A stretch of 64,000 nt of DNA, from the NCBI RefSeq assembly GCF_002797355.1, contig NZ_KZ454940.1, forward strand, positions 310,001 through 374,000, in the 5' to 3' direction. This document shows positions 34,894-45,575 of this stretch, piece after piece (within the stretch, counting starts at the first letter, position 1; every line of letters starts with the position of its first letter). A program made the position numbers and the translations under genes. The notes below the pieces were generated by a model. The model was not told where the DNA came from and ran no database searches. It saw only the letters and a program-made list of their open reading frames with translations. The stretch is from Bacillus xiapuensis (GTDB lineage Bacteria > Bacillota > Bacilli > Bacillales > Domibacillaceae).

Positions 34894-35038
34894 TTCGTTA
34901 GAAAGCGGACTGGGATCTTCTTTCCTTCCCCGCTGCATCGCGCAGCCCCGAACAAATCGGACATGCAGGGGACGAAAAGCCTATTGCACGCAGGATAAAC
35001 GCTTCTTTCAGCTTTGCCGAAATGGTTCAATATAAATA

Positions 35039-35064
35039 AGCGAGGGAGCAGGAACTCCCTCGCT
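35039..35064 (-). terminator. Terminator of the 1854-aa surface protein gene
   Basis: AGCGAGGGAG/CTCCCTCGCT, 6-nt loop, followed by TTATTTATATT on the minus strand. Confidence 0.85.
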
Positions 35065-35075
35065 GGCTTAAGCTG

Positions 35076-38000
35076 TCATTCTTCTGTCAGCTTGTTTAAC
35101 ATGCGATACAGCATAACGGCTGTTTCAGCTCTTGTTGTTTCGTGTTTCGGATCGAATTTTCCGCTTTTGCGCCCTTGGATGATGCCGAGCTTGGCCGCTT
35201 GTTTCACTGCTTTCTTGGCGTAGCTGTTGATGCGGCGCTCGTCTTTGAAAGCTGAGTCGAGCGGCAGGGAATCCAGCATTCCCGGCTTTTGATGATGGAT
35301 GGCGCGGACGATCATCGCCGCCATTTGCTCGCGTGTAATGTTGGCGTCGGGATCAAAGCGTTCCCCTTCTTTCCCAAGGACGATGCCGGCGCGGTATGCT
35401 GCTTCAATCTGCGCAGCGGCCCAATCCTTTTTCGCAGGCACGTCCTTAAAGATGCCTTCATATTCTTTCGTCGGGATTTGCATCGCTCTTACTAGCAGAA
35501 CGGCAAACTCTGCCCGGGTCAGCTTTTGTTCCGGCGCGAATAATTCCTCTGTTTTCCCGCTTGTCACTAATTTAGAAGCAAGCGAATGAATTTCAGCTTG
35601 AGCCCAGTGGCTTTTCGTGTCCTTAAACTGCTTATTGTTCGACAGCACGGTGAAAGCCGATAGGTGTCTCGCCGGGATGATCCAATGCTCACCTTGCAAA
35701 TAGCCGCCAGCGTACTCCCATTTCTTCTGCCGTTCATTGTAATAAGCGCCTGTTGTTTGTTCCGCTTGAATTGGGCCATTCACCTTCAGCTTCAATTGCA
35801 CGGGCTCCGGAAGGGTCAGCTCCTTCTGATTGTCCGCTGAAATAGCTAGGTCGACAACAGCTGAACGGAATTGGGCGGCAGCATTTCCTGAATCATCCGC
35901 TTTCTTCTGCGCTGCTTCTATCTTCACCGCATCTTCCGCTTGCGACTCCAAATAAGCAAGATGGGCAGCGGTTAATGTGAATTCCACTCCTCCGGATAGA
36001 CGCACATTCAGCGGCTGCTTGCTTGCGGCTGCTTTTGCCAGCAGTGCTTTTGGCAGCTTAAACTGCAGGCGCTCCGCTTCCTCCTTCGTCATATCCATCG
36101 TCCATTGCTTCGGACCGCGCTCAATATTCTCTTCTTTAATCTCGATGACTTTCCCCGAATCGTTCGGCAGCGATGGTTCGGCAGGCTTCGTCGTGCCGCC
36201 TCCATGATGATCACTGCTGTTGCCGCTTGATACTTTGTCCTTCGTTACGAAAGTCCAAACATCCGAGCGGGTCTCCCCTTGATGCTTATCCTTGACGGTG
36301 ACGTACCAGCCGTGTTCTTTATTGCTTTTAAGATCGTTCCAAGTCACTTCAGGCGTTTGCTGATCTTTCACACCCTTTTGCTCGCCAATTTTTTCATCCG
36401 TGTAGACATTGGCTTCAAATCGATCAGTTGCGACGACCTTTTCCTTCGGCGTTAAGTCTGTTTCAATCACAAACTCGTCCTTGCCCGGATATTCCTTCGC
36501 ATCGTAATAATTATATTGATCCAGATACGGAGAGTAGGTCTTCATATAGATCTTGTTCTCCACCGGGTTCACTTGCATAATGCGCAAGAAGCCTTGACCG
36601 CCTTCCGGACCGCCTTGGTAATCAGCCAGCATTTGATATACTTTTCTGTCTGGCTTGCCGTCCTTGTTGTCATCTATTTCATCCACTAATGTTTCACTGT
36701 CATGATAATGGCCGGATAAAACAGCAATGATGTTTTTATTAGGCAGGACGACTTGATTGTATACTTTATCGCCAATCGGACTGCGGTTTCCGGACACAAG
36801 CAAGTACTCGTGAAAGTTTAAAATCGCTTTTCTTTCCGGATATTTAGCGAGCACCTCATTGATCCAGGCAATGTCCTCATCATTGACTCCCCAGCCCATA
36901 TACAGCATGATAAAATCATTGCCGTTCGCGCTGATGAGATCATAGTGCCCGCGGTTGTTTTTATAGGATTCTCCATAATAGTCCTTGTCTTGAAAGCGGT
37001 CTGCTCCGAAGTATTTCCCATATTGGTTATAATCGCCTGTTTTATGGCCGACATCATGGTTGCCCGCCAAGACGCCGTACGGGATATTTCCCTTATCCAA
37101 GTAGCCCATATATTCATCGGCGTGCTTCCATTGATAATCCTGATCCGCCTCATCAACAAGATCACCGGTATGGAATAAATATTTAATCTTCAAAGCCTCT
37201 TTCTGCTCTACCGCCCACTTGGTCATGCGCTTAAAAATATGCGGATAGCTTTCAGCGTAATATTGCGTATCGGACATCCAAATAAAGGAATAATCAAATT
37301 GCGTGGTGGATGCCAATTCGTCCTGCACCATCACTTGCACTTTTTGATCCTTCGCATAGTCGGCGCCTTTGACAGAACCGCGCAGTGTAAAGTTCTTGTC
37401 GTCTTCCGCCACCTTCCATTCGGTCAGTTCCCATTTATCAGCTTTATAGTTCCACACATACATGGAGACTTTGCGTCCAATGAGTGACTTTCCTTCCCAA
37501 TTAAGCTCTATTTCGTCGTTCTCGTCCACTTCCTCATCCACAGTCACTTCAAAGCGGTGATAAGGGAACTTGTCCTTTGATTTCGTCGTGACATACTGCT
37601 GATCAGCCTTTGCTAGCTTATCAGTGTCTATCACCTTCGTTTCGCCAGCCGGTTTCAGTTCTTTTGGAGGCTCACGATCGGCGTTGTTTTGGAAAATCGC
37701 AATATGCTGCTCTTCATTGGCTTTGTATTGGTAGCCTTTCATAAAGGCCACATCCAGATCATCCTTTGTCGGATCAGATACCTTGACTTTCAGCTTCGCA
37801 GAGGCGGATACATTGGTCGCTCCATCCTTCGGCGTGATCGCTGTCGGCTGATGCGGCTTTTCTTCCGGAACGGTGAATGTCACAGTTTCGGATGATTCAT
37901 TTCCGACCTGGTCAACGGCTGTCACCTTGAGCTTATGCTCCCCTGGGGCCAGCTGGGCAGACGATGTATCCAGCGGCAAAGTAATTTCCTTGCCGTCCAG

Positions 38001-40640
38001 CTCAGCTGTTACTTGATCAACGCCGGATAAAGGATCTTCTGCTTCCGCATTGATTGTGAAAGGACCTTGATAATTCTCTCCATCCTTCAGTGAAGGCGTA
38101 ATGACCGGACCGCTGTTGTCCACTATTACATCCGCGGCAGCTTTGTCCGAACCGTTGACTGCTTCAATGGTGTGCTCTCCTTCTTTCACTTTCGTTGTGT
38201 CCCATTGATAGGCTTTCGCTGTAAATTTGTCATCCGGGACTTCAAAGGAGAAATCAATCACCGGGGTGGCGGATGAACCATCTCCTACCGCCAGCTCTTG
38301 TTCGGGATTTTTGAATTTCGGATCGTAAATAACGGTTCCATCTTTTAGAACAAGGCGGACATTCTTAACGTAAAAGTCATCTCTGTTCTCTTCTGACTCT
38401 TGATCGAAAGGAGATACTTTCGTTCCTGAACGGATGGAAATAACGGCGTCTTTGCCTTTTTCAAAATACTTCGGATCGACGGGAACTGTTTTCGTCTTAT
38501 ATGTGTCGATCGTATCATCAAAAATATGCAGGGTTTCATCGCCGATGGTGACGCCGTTTTTAAAATAAAGATTGACCTTTTTCACATCAAAGGCGAAATA
38601 GGCGGGCTCCGCCAATGCTGGAAACGTCTCTTCTGTTACATCTTTTCCATCAATCAGCAGTTTGGTTTGATTATAATTTTGCGAGTGAGCTGCCTTTATT
38701 AAAGCGGTCTTATTCAATAACGATTGGTCTTCCACATTCATCTTCAGACCTGCTTGCTGCTCATCCTGTAAAATCTTCAGCGTTTTAGGCTCCGTTTTGA
38801 TTTCATTTTTGCCGTCTGACACAACAAGAAAATACTCAATCGACTGCTTGCCGATCAGGCTCGGCGAATAAATCGTATGATGGTATAATTGATCATCAAA
38901 GTTTTCTGTCAAATCAACGGGATGATAATCCGCTTCCAAATCGCTTTTGTAGAATAACCGAGCCGTTTTGACCGACTGATTATCTTGAATATCAAAGGTC
39001 AGCTTCATGTCGTTCATCTCAGATACAGGATTGGCCTCTGTTAAATCCTGAAAAACAGGCTTTTCTGAGTCGTTCGGCACGTTGACTTTTTGCGAAGGCA
39101 CCTGAATGCTGGAAACCGCTCCCGGTGTAGCGTCCGCAGTAGCGCTGCTATATTTCTTCATCACGGTGTCACCGGGTGATTGCGGAAATGAATAATGGAT
39201 TCCTTTATTCGCCGCCGTATCATCCTTCGCTCCTTCATCGTTGTAATAGCCTACCGAAATATCTTTTCCTGTATTGGTGGCAATCGCCACACCCCGTGCT
39301 CCGCCGTTCGCCATGCCCCCGGAATAGACTTTGACAATTTGTTTGTTCTCTGTTAAATCCACGCCGTAATGCTTGTTAAAATCTTCTACCGTTTTATCTT
39401 GATTGCCGGCATTGATGATCCAGAAAACCATCGTTTCGCCTGAAGCAAGTGTGAGATTCTCTTGATCGGGACTCCATATTAAATCCCCTTGGGGTCCCTC
39501 TGACGGATAGCGGTAGCGAATCTTATAATCCTTCAGATTGACGGTTTCATTCGTGTTATTGTACACTTCGATAAATTCATAGCCGTCTAATTTCCCGATG
39601 TTTGTCGAATCAGGCACCAGCTCCGTCATCAAGAGCGCCGGCACTTTCTGGGCATCATAGGATTGCTCCTCTACGGCCGCTTGATATTCTTCTGTTTTAA
39701 CCGTATTGCTGCCGTCATATGCCAGAATTTGATAAATGAATTCTTGGCCTATGAGATCGTCTTTCGGAATCGTTGCATGATATGTATGCGGGTCACTGTC
39801 AGAAGCCGTCAATTCGATTTCTTTTGCCGAACTGCCGGGGCTGAAGCGGTAGAGGGCTTTGACGTTTTTGACAGCTGTTTCATCCGTCACCTTAGCCGTT
39901 AGCCGGATATCCTTCCCTGCTTGAATGGCTTTGACAGGCGTGTGTTCAATAACCGGCGCTTTCGTGTCTTCTACTTGGCGCACCGGCTTGCTCGGCACTT
40001 GTTCGGGGGTGAGCTTTCCCGGTGTGGCCGCCTGATTGGAATGAATGATTTCCATACTCTTCTGATCGGCGCTCACTTTATACTGAATCCCCTTATCCTC
40101 CTGGACGTTTCCTTTGTCATAACCGGCTTGGGAAATTTCATTTTGATATGTATCAGCGATCACAAGCGTGCGCGAAGAATCGTTGGCCATGCCATCTGAT
40201 TCCACTGTTGTCACTTGATCGGCGCTCAAATTCGTCTGAAAGTGCTTATTGAAGTCTTCCAGTGTCATTTCTGTATTGGCGCCATTCTTCACCCAGACTA
40301 CCATGGTTCCTTGAGCGGGAATCGTTTTGTCTTCGGTAAATGCCCATTCCGCATCCGGCCGATTCTCCCCTTCCGGATAACGGTAAAGCAATGTGTAATC
40401 CTTCAGTGATACCGGCTGATCACTATTGTTATAGATTTCAATAAACTCATAACCGTCTTTACTGTTCACATTAGCAGAGTTGGGAACAAGCTCGGTAATG
40501 AGCAGAGCCGGGTTTTTCTGCGGATCCAAAGCAGAAGCATCTTTAACGCCGCTCGCTTCTTCAGCTAATGCAGCCGGAGCGAACGGTGAAACGGAGAGAC
40601 AGGTAGCTAAAGCAATAGAATAAAAGGCTTTCTTCTTCAT
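35076..40640 (-). CDS. SLH-anchored surface protein with lamin-tail, Ig-like and metallophosphoesterase domains
   Basis: 1854 aa; signal peptide ends ALAEE; GGAGGAAATT before the ATG. Two lamin-tail-like domains (ALLITELVPNSAN ~46-200 and ALLMTELVPDSTN ~335-490), Ig-like or bacterial-surface repeats up to ~1050, then a calcineurin-like phosphoesterase (~1150-1420) with metal motifs SDTQ, HTGDLVDEAD, AGNHD and SGHYHD. Three SLH domains form the last ~180 residues (TRAEFAVLL, TREQMAAMI, TRAETAVML), binding pyruvylated wall polymer. Likely an extracellular phosphatase or nuclease for phosphate scavenging; substrate unknown. Confidence 0.9.
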   Translation of the reverse strand: MKKKAFYSIALATCLSVSPFAPAALAEEASGVKDASALDPQKNPALLITELVPNSANVNSKDGYEFIEIYNNSDQPVSLKDYTLLYRYPEGENRPDAEWAFTEDKTIPAQGTMVVWVKNGANTEMTLEDFNKHFQTNLSADQVTTVESDGMANDSSRTLVIADTYQNEISQAGYDKGNVQEDKGIQYKVSADQKSMEIIHSNQAATPGKLTPEQVPSKPVRQVEDTKAPVIEHTPVKAIQAGKDIRLTAKVTDETAVKNVKALYRFSPGSSAKEIELTASDSDPHTYHATIPKDDLIGQEFIYQILAYDGSNTVKTEEYQAAVEEQSYDAQKVPALLMTELVPDSTNIGKLDGYEFIEVYNNTNETVNLKDYKIRYRYPSEGPQGDLIWSPDQENLTLASGETMVFWIINAGNQDKTVEDFNKHYGVDLTENKQIVKVYSGGMANGGARGVAIATNTGKDISVGYYNDEGAKDDTAANKGIHYSFPQSPGDTVMKKYSSATADATPGAVSSIQVPSQKVNVPNDSEKPVFQDLTEANPVSEMNDMKLTFDIQDNQSVKTARLFYKSDLEADYHPVDLTENFDDQLYHHTIYSPSLIGKQSIEYFLVVSDGKNEIKTEPKTLKILQDEQQAGLKMNVEDQSLLNKTALIKAAHSQNYNQTKLLIDGKDVTEETFPALAEPAYFAFDVKKVNLYFKNGVTIGDETLHIFDDTIDTYKTKTVPVDPKYFEKGKDAVISIRSGTKVSPFDQESEENRDDFYVKNVRLVLKDGTVIYDPKFKNPEQELAVGDGSSATPVIDFSFEVPDDKFTAKAYQWDTTKVKEGEHTIEAVNGSDKAAADVIVDNSGPVITPSLKDGENYQGPFTINAEAEDPLSGVDQVTAELDGKEITLPLDTSSAQLAPGEHKLKVTAVDQVGNESSETVTFTVPEEKPHQPTAITPKDGATNVSASAKLKVKVSDPTKDDLDVAFMKGYQYKANEEQHIAIFQNNADREPPKELKPAGETKVIDTDKLAKADQQYVTTKSKDKFPYHRFEVTVDEEVDENDEIELNWEGKSLIGRKVSMYVWNYKADKWELTEWKVAEDDKNFTLRGSVKGADYAKDQKVQVMVQDELASTTQFDYSFIWMSDTQYYAESYPHIFKRMTKWAVEQKEALKIKYLFHTGDLVDEADQDYQWKHADEYMGYLDKGNIPYGVLAGNHDVGHKTGDYNQYGKYFGADRFQDKDYYGESYKNNRGHYDLISANGNDFIMLYMGWGVNDEDIAWINEVLAKYPERKAILNFHEYLLVSGNRSPIGDKVYNQVVLPNKNIIAVLSGHYHDSETLVDEIDDNKDGKPDRKVYQMLADYQGGPEGGQGFLRIMQVNPVENKIYMKTYSPYLDQYNYYDAKEYPGKDEFVIETDLTPKEKVVATDRFEANVYTDEKIGEQKGVKDQQTPEVTWNDLKSNKEHGWYVTVKDKHQGETRSDVWTFVTKDKVSSGNSSDHHGGGTTKPAEPSLPNDSGKVIEIKEENIERGPKQWTMDMTKEEAERLQFKLPKALLAKAAASKQPLNVRLSGGVEFTLTAAHLAYLESQAEDAVKIEAAQKKADDSGNAAAQFRSAVVDLAISADNQKELTLPEPVQLKLKVNGPIQAEQTTGAYYNERQKKWEYAGGYLQGEHWIIPARHLSAFTVLSNNKQFKDTKSHWAQAEIHSLASKLVTSGKTEELFAPEQKLTRAEFAVLLVRAMQIPTKEYEGIFKDVPAKKDWAAAQIEAAYRAGIVLGKEGERFDPDANITREQMAAMIVRAIHHQKPGMLDSLPLDSAFKDERRINSYAKKAVKQAAKLGIIQGRKSGKFDPKHETTRAETAVMLYRMLNKLTEE

Positions 40641-40796
40641 AATTTCCTCCTACTATTTTGAAAATCCCTATTATTCTATAAAATTTCTATATTGACACTG
40701 TGAATATAGAGTTAAGTAATTGTAAAGGTTTACTTCCTTTACCCAATAAAAGGAATAAACGCATGCGCGCGCCCTTTATTATCAGAAAAATTATGT

Positions 40797-40802
40797 TATA
40801 AT
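40797..40802 (+). promoter_or_regulatory. -10 box before the 52-aa gene
   Basis: TATAAT with TG two bases upstream (extended -10); weak -35 (TTTATT, 40775). The 40641-40915 gap also has a GTAAAGG/CCTTTAC inverted repeat (40722-40742), possibly an operator of the divergent surface-protein gene. Confidence 0.45.
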
Positions 40803-40915
40803 GAAATAGAATATTTTTTCTCATCTGTTACATACAACAAAAGCAATTTTTGTTTTTCGGACGGCTATTGAGTATATGGACCTGTACCAATTTTTAAGGA
40901 CGGAGATGAAGAAAG

Positions 40916-41074
40916 ATGAATGCAAAGAAATTAATGACTTACGGGCTGATACTCGCTGTTGTACTGCCCAAGCTTAAAGAACGCTTAGACAAGCAGCAGC
41001 TGCGCAAATCCTACCAAAATTCTCATCGCTTGCGCATGAATCATAACAGTATTTTGGACAAGCTCCCTAAATAA
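40916..41074 (+). CDS. 52-aa small membrane protein
   Basis: Begins MNAKKLMTYGLILAVVLPKL with one short hydrophobic helix, then a basic polar tail. CGGAG lies ~10 nt before the ATG and a terminator follows. Not recognised; resembles other short Bacillus membrane proteins such as the one at 45293. Confidence 0.6.
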   Translation: MNAKKLMTYGLILAVVLPKLKERLDKQQLRKSYQNSHRLRMNHNSILDKLPK

Positions 41075-41089
41075 ATCTTCACAGAAAGA

Positions 41090-41122
41090 AAGTGCCCAAT
41101 CATCCAGCATTGGGCACTTTTT
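41090..41122 (+). terminator. Terminator after the 52-aa gene
   Basis: AAGTGCCCAAT/ATTGGGCACTT stem, 8-nt loop, T5. Confidence 0.9.
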
Positions 41123-41269
41123 ATTTGATGCGGCAGCGAAGAGGAAAAAGCTAAACAATAGGAACTTTTTTCCGATATAACTATTAATCGAAAATCAATC
41201 GAACCATCCCGCTTATTATTCGGAAAACGATTGGGGCTGTCCCCCGGGAGGTTTTTATGGAGGGTTTAT

Positions 41270-41560
41270 ATGGCTGTAAAAAATGTTATGGAAGATATTG
41301 TGAAAGAAGTGATTGAGGAGCATTTGGACCACTTGCATCTGTCCTGCAGATGTGAACGCTGCTTAGATGATGTATTGGCGCTTTCATTGAACCATCTTCC
41401 GGCGAAGTATGTCGTAAATGACAGCAGAAGCCCCTACATTAAAGCAATGTATATGGTGCACACCCAGGAGCATGCCAACATTTTAACCACCATCACCCGC
41501 GCCAGTGCCAAAGTCTCGCAAAATATGCACTGTCAAAATCAAACCGATGCAGAACAATGA
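41270..41560 (+). CDS. ComFB-like late competence protein
   Basis: 96 aa from ATG 41270 (GGAGGG 5 nt before). Short N-terminal helix (NVMEDIVKEVIEEHL), then Cys cluster CRCERCLDDVLALSLNHLP and YVVND, the ComFB family pattern. In B. subtilis ComFB is encoded with ComFA and ComFC; in other bacteria homologues bind cyclic dinucleotides. Here it stands alone, without comFA or comFC. Confidence 0.8.
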   Translation: MAVKNVMEDIVKEVIEEHLDHLHLSCRCERCLDDVLALSLNHLPAKYVVNDSRSPYIKAMYMVHTQEHANILTTITRASAKVSQNMHCQNQTDAEQ

Positions 41561-41600
41561 TGTGCTCTTGCACCGGTTTTTCTGTCTCTTGCAAAAGGAA

Positions 41601-42971
41601 TTAAGCTTCGACCACTGCGGAGGAACTGAAAAATTCCTTATAAAGCTCTTTTAATACTTTTTCGGTGTCTTCTTCATGAATCCCAAAGACTAAGCTGACT
41701 TCGGAGGAGCCTTGGTTAATCATTTCGATATTGGCGCCCACGCGCGAGATAGCTGCCGTAGCTCTCGCTGATAATCCCAGTGTATTATGCATACCTTCCC
41801 CCACAAGTACAACCATCGCAAAGTGATGCTCAATATGTACATCATCCACTAATAATTCTTTGCGGCATCTGGAAATAATCCGTGCTTCTTTCTCAGGAGT
41901 GAGCTGATGGCTGCGCACGATCACCGATAAATCGTCAATGCCGGACGGAGTGTGTTCGAAAGAAATATGCTCATCCTCTAAAATTTGCAGCAGGCGGCGG
42001 CCAAAGCCAAGCTCTCGGTTCATTAAGTACTTTCTGACATAAATGGTCGAAAAGCCTCCATCCGCCGCAATGCCGCTCACCGGGCTATTGGAATATTCAC
42101 GCTCCGCCACGATCAGCGTTCCTTCTGCTGACGGGTTATTGGTATTTTTAATGCATACAGGCACAGAATGCCGGAATGCTGGCATGAGGGCTTCATCGTG
42201 GAAGACAGAGAATCCAGCGTATGATAGCTCGCGCATTTCCCGATAGGTCATCCGTTTAATTTCGGCGGGGCGATCCACTACCTTTGGATTGGCCGCATAA
42301 ACGGAATCCACATCCGTGAAGTTCTCATATAACTCCGCTTCCACAGCCGCCGCAAGAATGGACCCGGTAATATCTGATCCCCCGCGAGCAAACGTCATCA
42401 TCACCCCATCTGGCGTATAGCCGAAAAATCCGGGAAACACGACAATGCCTTTTTTTCCGCGCAGATGGCTTAAATTTTCATAAGCCTCCGGCAAGGCACG
42501 GGCGCGGCCAGGCTCATCACTCACCACCAATCCGGCTTCCTTTGGATTGACATACTCCGCCTCCAAGCCGACGCTTGAAAAATAGGCCGCGATCAATTTA
42601 GCATTGTTGTCCTCCCCGCTTGCTTTTAATTGATCGACAAACAAGTCGCGGTTCTCGCGGCTGTGGGTGAGACGGTCACGAAGATCGCTTTCGATCACTT
42701 GCACAATTTGATGATCCAGCCCGAGCCCGGCAGCGATTTCTGCATAACGGTTTACGACTGCTGCAAGCTCCCTATCGACTTTCTCTTGCGCCAGAGCAGC
42801 CTCGGCCAGGCAAATGAGTAAATCTGTCACTTTCACATCATCGTCCGAACGTTTTCCCGGCGCGGAAACGACCACGATTTTTCGTGAAGCATCCTGCTTA
42901 ATGATCGCGGCAACTTTTTTGATCTGCTCAGCGCTTGCTACTGATGTTCCCCCAAACTTACATACCTTCAT
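41601..42971 (-). CDS. yclM: Aspartokinase III
   Basis: 456 aa. Phosphorylates aspartate, first step of lysine, threonine and methionine synthesis. Catalytic motif KFGGTSVAS at the N-terminus, FARGGSDITGS in the kinase domain, and two C-terminal ACT domains for feedback control (IDDLSVIV, GANIEMINQGSSEVSLVF). Length and motifs match B. subtilis YclM/ThrD. A TATAAT lies at 43035-43030 on the minus strand; no lysine riboswitch is visible in the 200-nt leader. Confidence 0.92.
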   Translation of the reverse strand: MKVCKFGGTSVASAEQIKKVAAIIKQDASRKIVVVSAPGKRSDDDVKVTDLLICLAEAALAQEKVDRELAAVVNRYAEIAAGLGLDHQIVQVIESDLRDRLTHSRENRDLFVDQLKASGEDNNAKLIAAYFSSVGLEAEYVNPKEAGLVVSDEPGRARALPEAYENLSHLRGKKGIVVFPGFFGYTPDGVMMTFARGGSDITGSILAAAVEAELYENFTDVDSVYAANPKVVDRPAEIKRMTYREMRELSYAGFSVFHDEALMPAFRHSVPVCIKNTNNPSAEGTLIVAEREYSNSPVSGIAADGGFSTIYVRKYLMNRELGFGRRLLQILEDEHISFEHTPSGIDDLSVIVRSHQLTPEKEARIISRCRKELLVDDVHIEHHFAMVVLVGEGMHNTLGLSARATAAISRVGANIEMINQGSSEVSLVFGIHEEDTEKVLKELYKEFFSSSAVVEA

Positions 42972-43123
42972 TACACTTTCACTCCTTGCTCACTGGTTAC
43001 CTTCTACGGTGAAATGATTTATTTGAAAAATTATACCACTCTTAGCATAAAAAAAGAAGAAATAATCTGATATTTCCTGTCCGTTAAAACCTTCATTTTC
43101 GCCTATTAGCTGCCAATTAAAAA

Positions 43124-43150
43124 GAAGCTGACCACTATAGGGTCAGCTTC
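43124..43150 (-). terminator. Terminator of the chemoreceptor gene
   Basis: GAAGCTGACC/GGTCAGCTTC, 7-nt loop, then TTTTTAATT on the minus strand. Confidence 0.88.
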
Positions 43151-43169
43151 CTAATCACTTATTTTACTT

Positions 43170-45125
43170 TTACACTTTAAAACGGAGAATAGACTGATGA
43201 AGTTCGCCTGCCAGATGATTCAGCTGCTCTACCGCCTTTGTGTTATCCTTTGTCGATTGCAGCTGCTCTTCAGACAATTGCACCACATCTTCTGTCGCTT
43301 GCGCGGATTTTCTGGCGATATCCGCCATCTCTTCTACAGAAGCGGTCACTTCTTCGGAGCTTGCAGACATCTCTTCTGCTGTAGCAGATACCTCTTGAAT
43401 TTGGGATGTGACCGCTTCAATCGACTGCAGAATCTCCTCGAATGCCTGCGCTGCATCCGCTGTGAGCTGAATGCCATCCTCCACTTCACTTTCATTCTTT
43501 TCAATGATAGCTGCCGAATAAGCGGTCGCCTTTTGAATGGCCTTAATTAAAAGCGCCACTTGACCAGCCGACTCCTTCGACTCCTCCGCCAGCTTGCGGA
43601 CTTCATCAGCGACCACAGCAAATCCTTTGCCGTGCTCTCCGGCCCTTGCGGCTTCAATCGCTGCATTTAAGGCCAATAAATTGGTCTGTTCGGAAATTTG
43701 CGTAATAACAGAGATAATTTGTCCAATTTCATCAGAATGAACGTTTAATTTCTTAATTTCCGTAACGCCTTCATGAACCGATGCCTTAATCGTATTCATC
43801 TGCTGAAGGACATTTTCAAGCTTCTCACGGCCATTCTGGGCTTCTCTCGTCGTTTGCACCGAGGCCTCAGACACTTCTGCCGAGCTTTCCGCCACTCGCT
43901 GAACCCCGGAGGATATTTCCTCCATCGCCCGTGCGGTTTCTTCAGCACTCTCCATCTGTCTTTGAGAGCCATCGGCAATATGGGCAATTTTTTCAGCTGT
44001 AGCGCTCATTGATTGCTCCGTTTGCCGGGAGTGAGCGGACATTTGTTCACTGGCTGACGCTAGATGATCCGAGCTATCGCCAATATGGCCCACAATCGAC
44101 TTTAATGAATCGACCATGGCGTTAAAGGTTTGGGCGACCTCCCCTAGCTCATCTTTGGATGTAATATCCACATTTTTCGTCAAGTCGCCAGCACTCACTT
44201 CCTTCGTTGCTTTCACCAGCTTTCTTAGCGGCTTCGTAATGCTTGCGATTAGAAAATAAGTGAAGACTCCGCCGATAAGCACTGCCAGAATGATAACCAA
44301 TAAGGTGATATTAAAGATCGGCTGAGCTTTTTCTTCTATTTCGGCAAGCGAATAAGCGCCTGCTACTTTCCAGCCCGTTGCTTCATTGCTATCAAATATA
44401 AAGCCTTTCTCTGCGCCGTTTTCTTGGGCTGTAAACGCTCCCTTTGCCTGATTGCCTAATTTGCCTGCGATGCCTTCATTTAATGAATAGCCATCATCGC
44501 CCCACTGAGGGTGGAATAACACTTCATTCTCTTCGTTCGTAACGAATAAATAGCCCTTCTTCCCGATTTTACTATTTAAGATTTGCTCCTTGATATGCTC
44601 GACATTATAATCAAAGGCAACAACTCCGCTGCCGTCCGCGAGCTGGTGCGCTACGGTTACGACCGTCGCATTTGTGATAGCATCTTTATAAGGAGCCGTG
44701 ATAATCGGCTTTCCCTGATGCTTGACTGCTTCTTGATACCAAGGGCGCTCCTTGGCCACAAAGCCGCCAGGCACTTTATTAGCGGGCTCATTTTTGTATA
44801 CCCCGTTTTCATAGCCGATAAAGACCGCTTTAATGTTCGGGTTCGTCTTTTTGAACTTGGCCAGATGCGCCCGCAGCTGGGCAGCGTTCTTCTCCGTTGC
44901 CATAGACTGATTCATTAATTCGCTTAGAAAAGATGCCTTTTCCTTCTCCTGCAAGAAGGATTGATTCACTAAACGGTTCGCCAATTGCACTTGAGACTTC
45001 GCTTGTTCATTAAACTCTTGTTCAATTTGCTTTTTGGCTGATATATAAGAAAAAGCACCTATACTGATACACGGAACTAGTAAAATGATAATAGCGAATA
45101 TGATTAATTTCTTCCTAATACTCAT
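43170..45125 (-). CDS. Methyl-accepting chemotaxis protein
   Basis: 651 aa. N-terminal membrane helix (~8-28), extracellular dCache-type sensor (~35-275; [19 protein letters not shown]), second helix (~280-300), HAMP (~302-355) and a long cytoplasmic signalling domain. The hairpin tip contains the conserved [19 protein letters not shown] segment. Similar to B. subtilis McpA/McpB/TlpA receptors, which sense amino acids and pass signals to CheA. Ligand unknown. No neighbour chemotaxis genes. Confidence 0.93.
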   Translation of the reverse strand: MSIRKKLIIFAIIILLVPCISIGAFSYISAKKQIEQEFNEQAKSQVQLANRLVNQSFLQEKEKASFLSELMNQSMATEKNAAQLRAHLAKFKKTNPNIKAVFIGYENGVYKNEPANKVPGGFVAKERPWYQEAVKHQGKPIITAPYKDAITNATVVTVAHQLADGSGVVAFDYNVEHIKEQILNSKIGKKGYLFVTNEENEVLFHPQWGDDGYSLNEGIAGKLGNQAKGAFTAQENGAEKGFIFDSNEATGWKVAGAYSLAEIEEKAQPIFNITLLVIILAVLIGGVFTYFLIASITKPLRKLVKATKEVSAGDLTKNVDITSKDELGEVAQTFNAMVDSLKSIVGHIGDSSDHLASASEQMSAHSRQTEQSMSATAEKIAHIADGSQRQMESAEETARAMEEISSGVQRVAESSAEVSEASVQTTREAQNGREKLENVLQQMNTIKASVHEGVTEIKKLNVHSDEIGQIISVITQISEQTNLLALNAAIEAARAGEHGKGFAVVADEVRKLAEESKESAGQVALLIKAIQKATAYSAAIIEKNESEVEDGIQLTADAAQAFEEILQSIEAVTSQIQEVSATAEEMSASSEEVTASVEEMADIARKSAQATEDVVQLSEEQLQSTKDNTKAVEQLNHLAGELHQSILRFKV

Positions 45126-45292
45126 ATGCGACCCCTCCTACTTTAGTATGTATAGCCGCTAAATTTTACCGCAAACGCTTCACTCTTTCAAGCATTTATA
45201 GAATAGTCAAACTATTCGGATAGTTTCCGCTGCATGGTTTCGTTTAATTTACGCCTCTGGAGGGAAAGACTAACTAAAAAGGAGGACTCCAT

Positions 45293-45403
45293 ATGAAAAA
45301 TAAAACACTCTTAACGACCGTGGCCCTCGGCGCTGCCTATCTGCTGCGAAACCAGAAATCACGCGACAAGCTGATGAACCAATTGAAAGCCATGAGAAAA
45401 TAA
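45293..45403 (+). CDS. 36-aa small membrane-associated protein
   Basis: AAGGAGGA 6 nt before ATG. Reads MKNKTLLTTVALGAAYLLRN then a basic tail ending KAMRK. One short hydrophobic helix. Strong ribosome site and terminator make it a real gene; function unknown. Confidence 0.65.
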   Translation: MKNKTLLTTVALGAAYLLRNQKSRDKLMNQLKAMRK

Positions 45404-45419
45404 CAGATTTCCCTAAAAA

Positions 45420-45471
45420 ACAGCCGGCAGGCCATCCCGATATTCCCCGGGTGTGCCCGCCGGCTGTTTGA
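45420..45471 (+). terminator. Terminator after the 36-aa gene
   Basis: CAGCCGGCAGGC pairs with GCCCGCCGGCTG (one bulge), then TTTGATTGGTTTTT. Confidence 0.8.
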
Positions 45472-45533
45472 TTGGTTTTTCTTGGTTCAATAAGCGATTA
45501 AGCGAATAAAATGGCAGCCTTTAAAAAATAAAA

Positions 45534-45570
45534 CACTGGAAAAGCCCGCCTAATGCGGACTTTTCCAGTG
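45534..45570 (-). terminator. Terminator of SLH protein gene
   Basis: CACTGGAAAAG-CCGC pairs with GCGG-CTTTTCCAGTG, 5-nt loop; T-rich on the minus strand. Confidence 0.85.
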
Positions 45571-45575
45571 TTTAT

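Noticed and set aside
41601-43170. Lysine riboswitch before aspartokinase
   Set aside because: The ~200-nt leader is AT-rich and lacks the known conserved elements.
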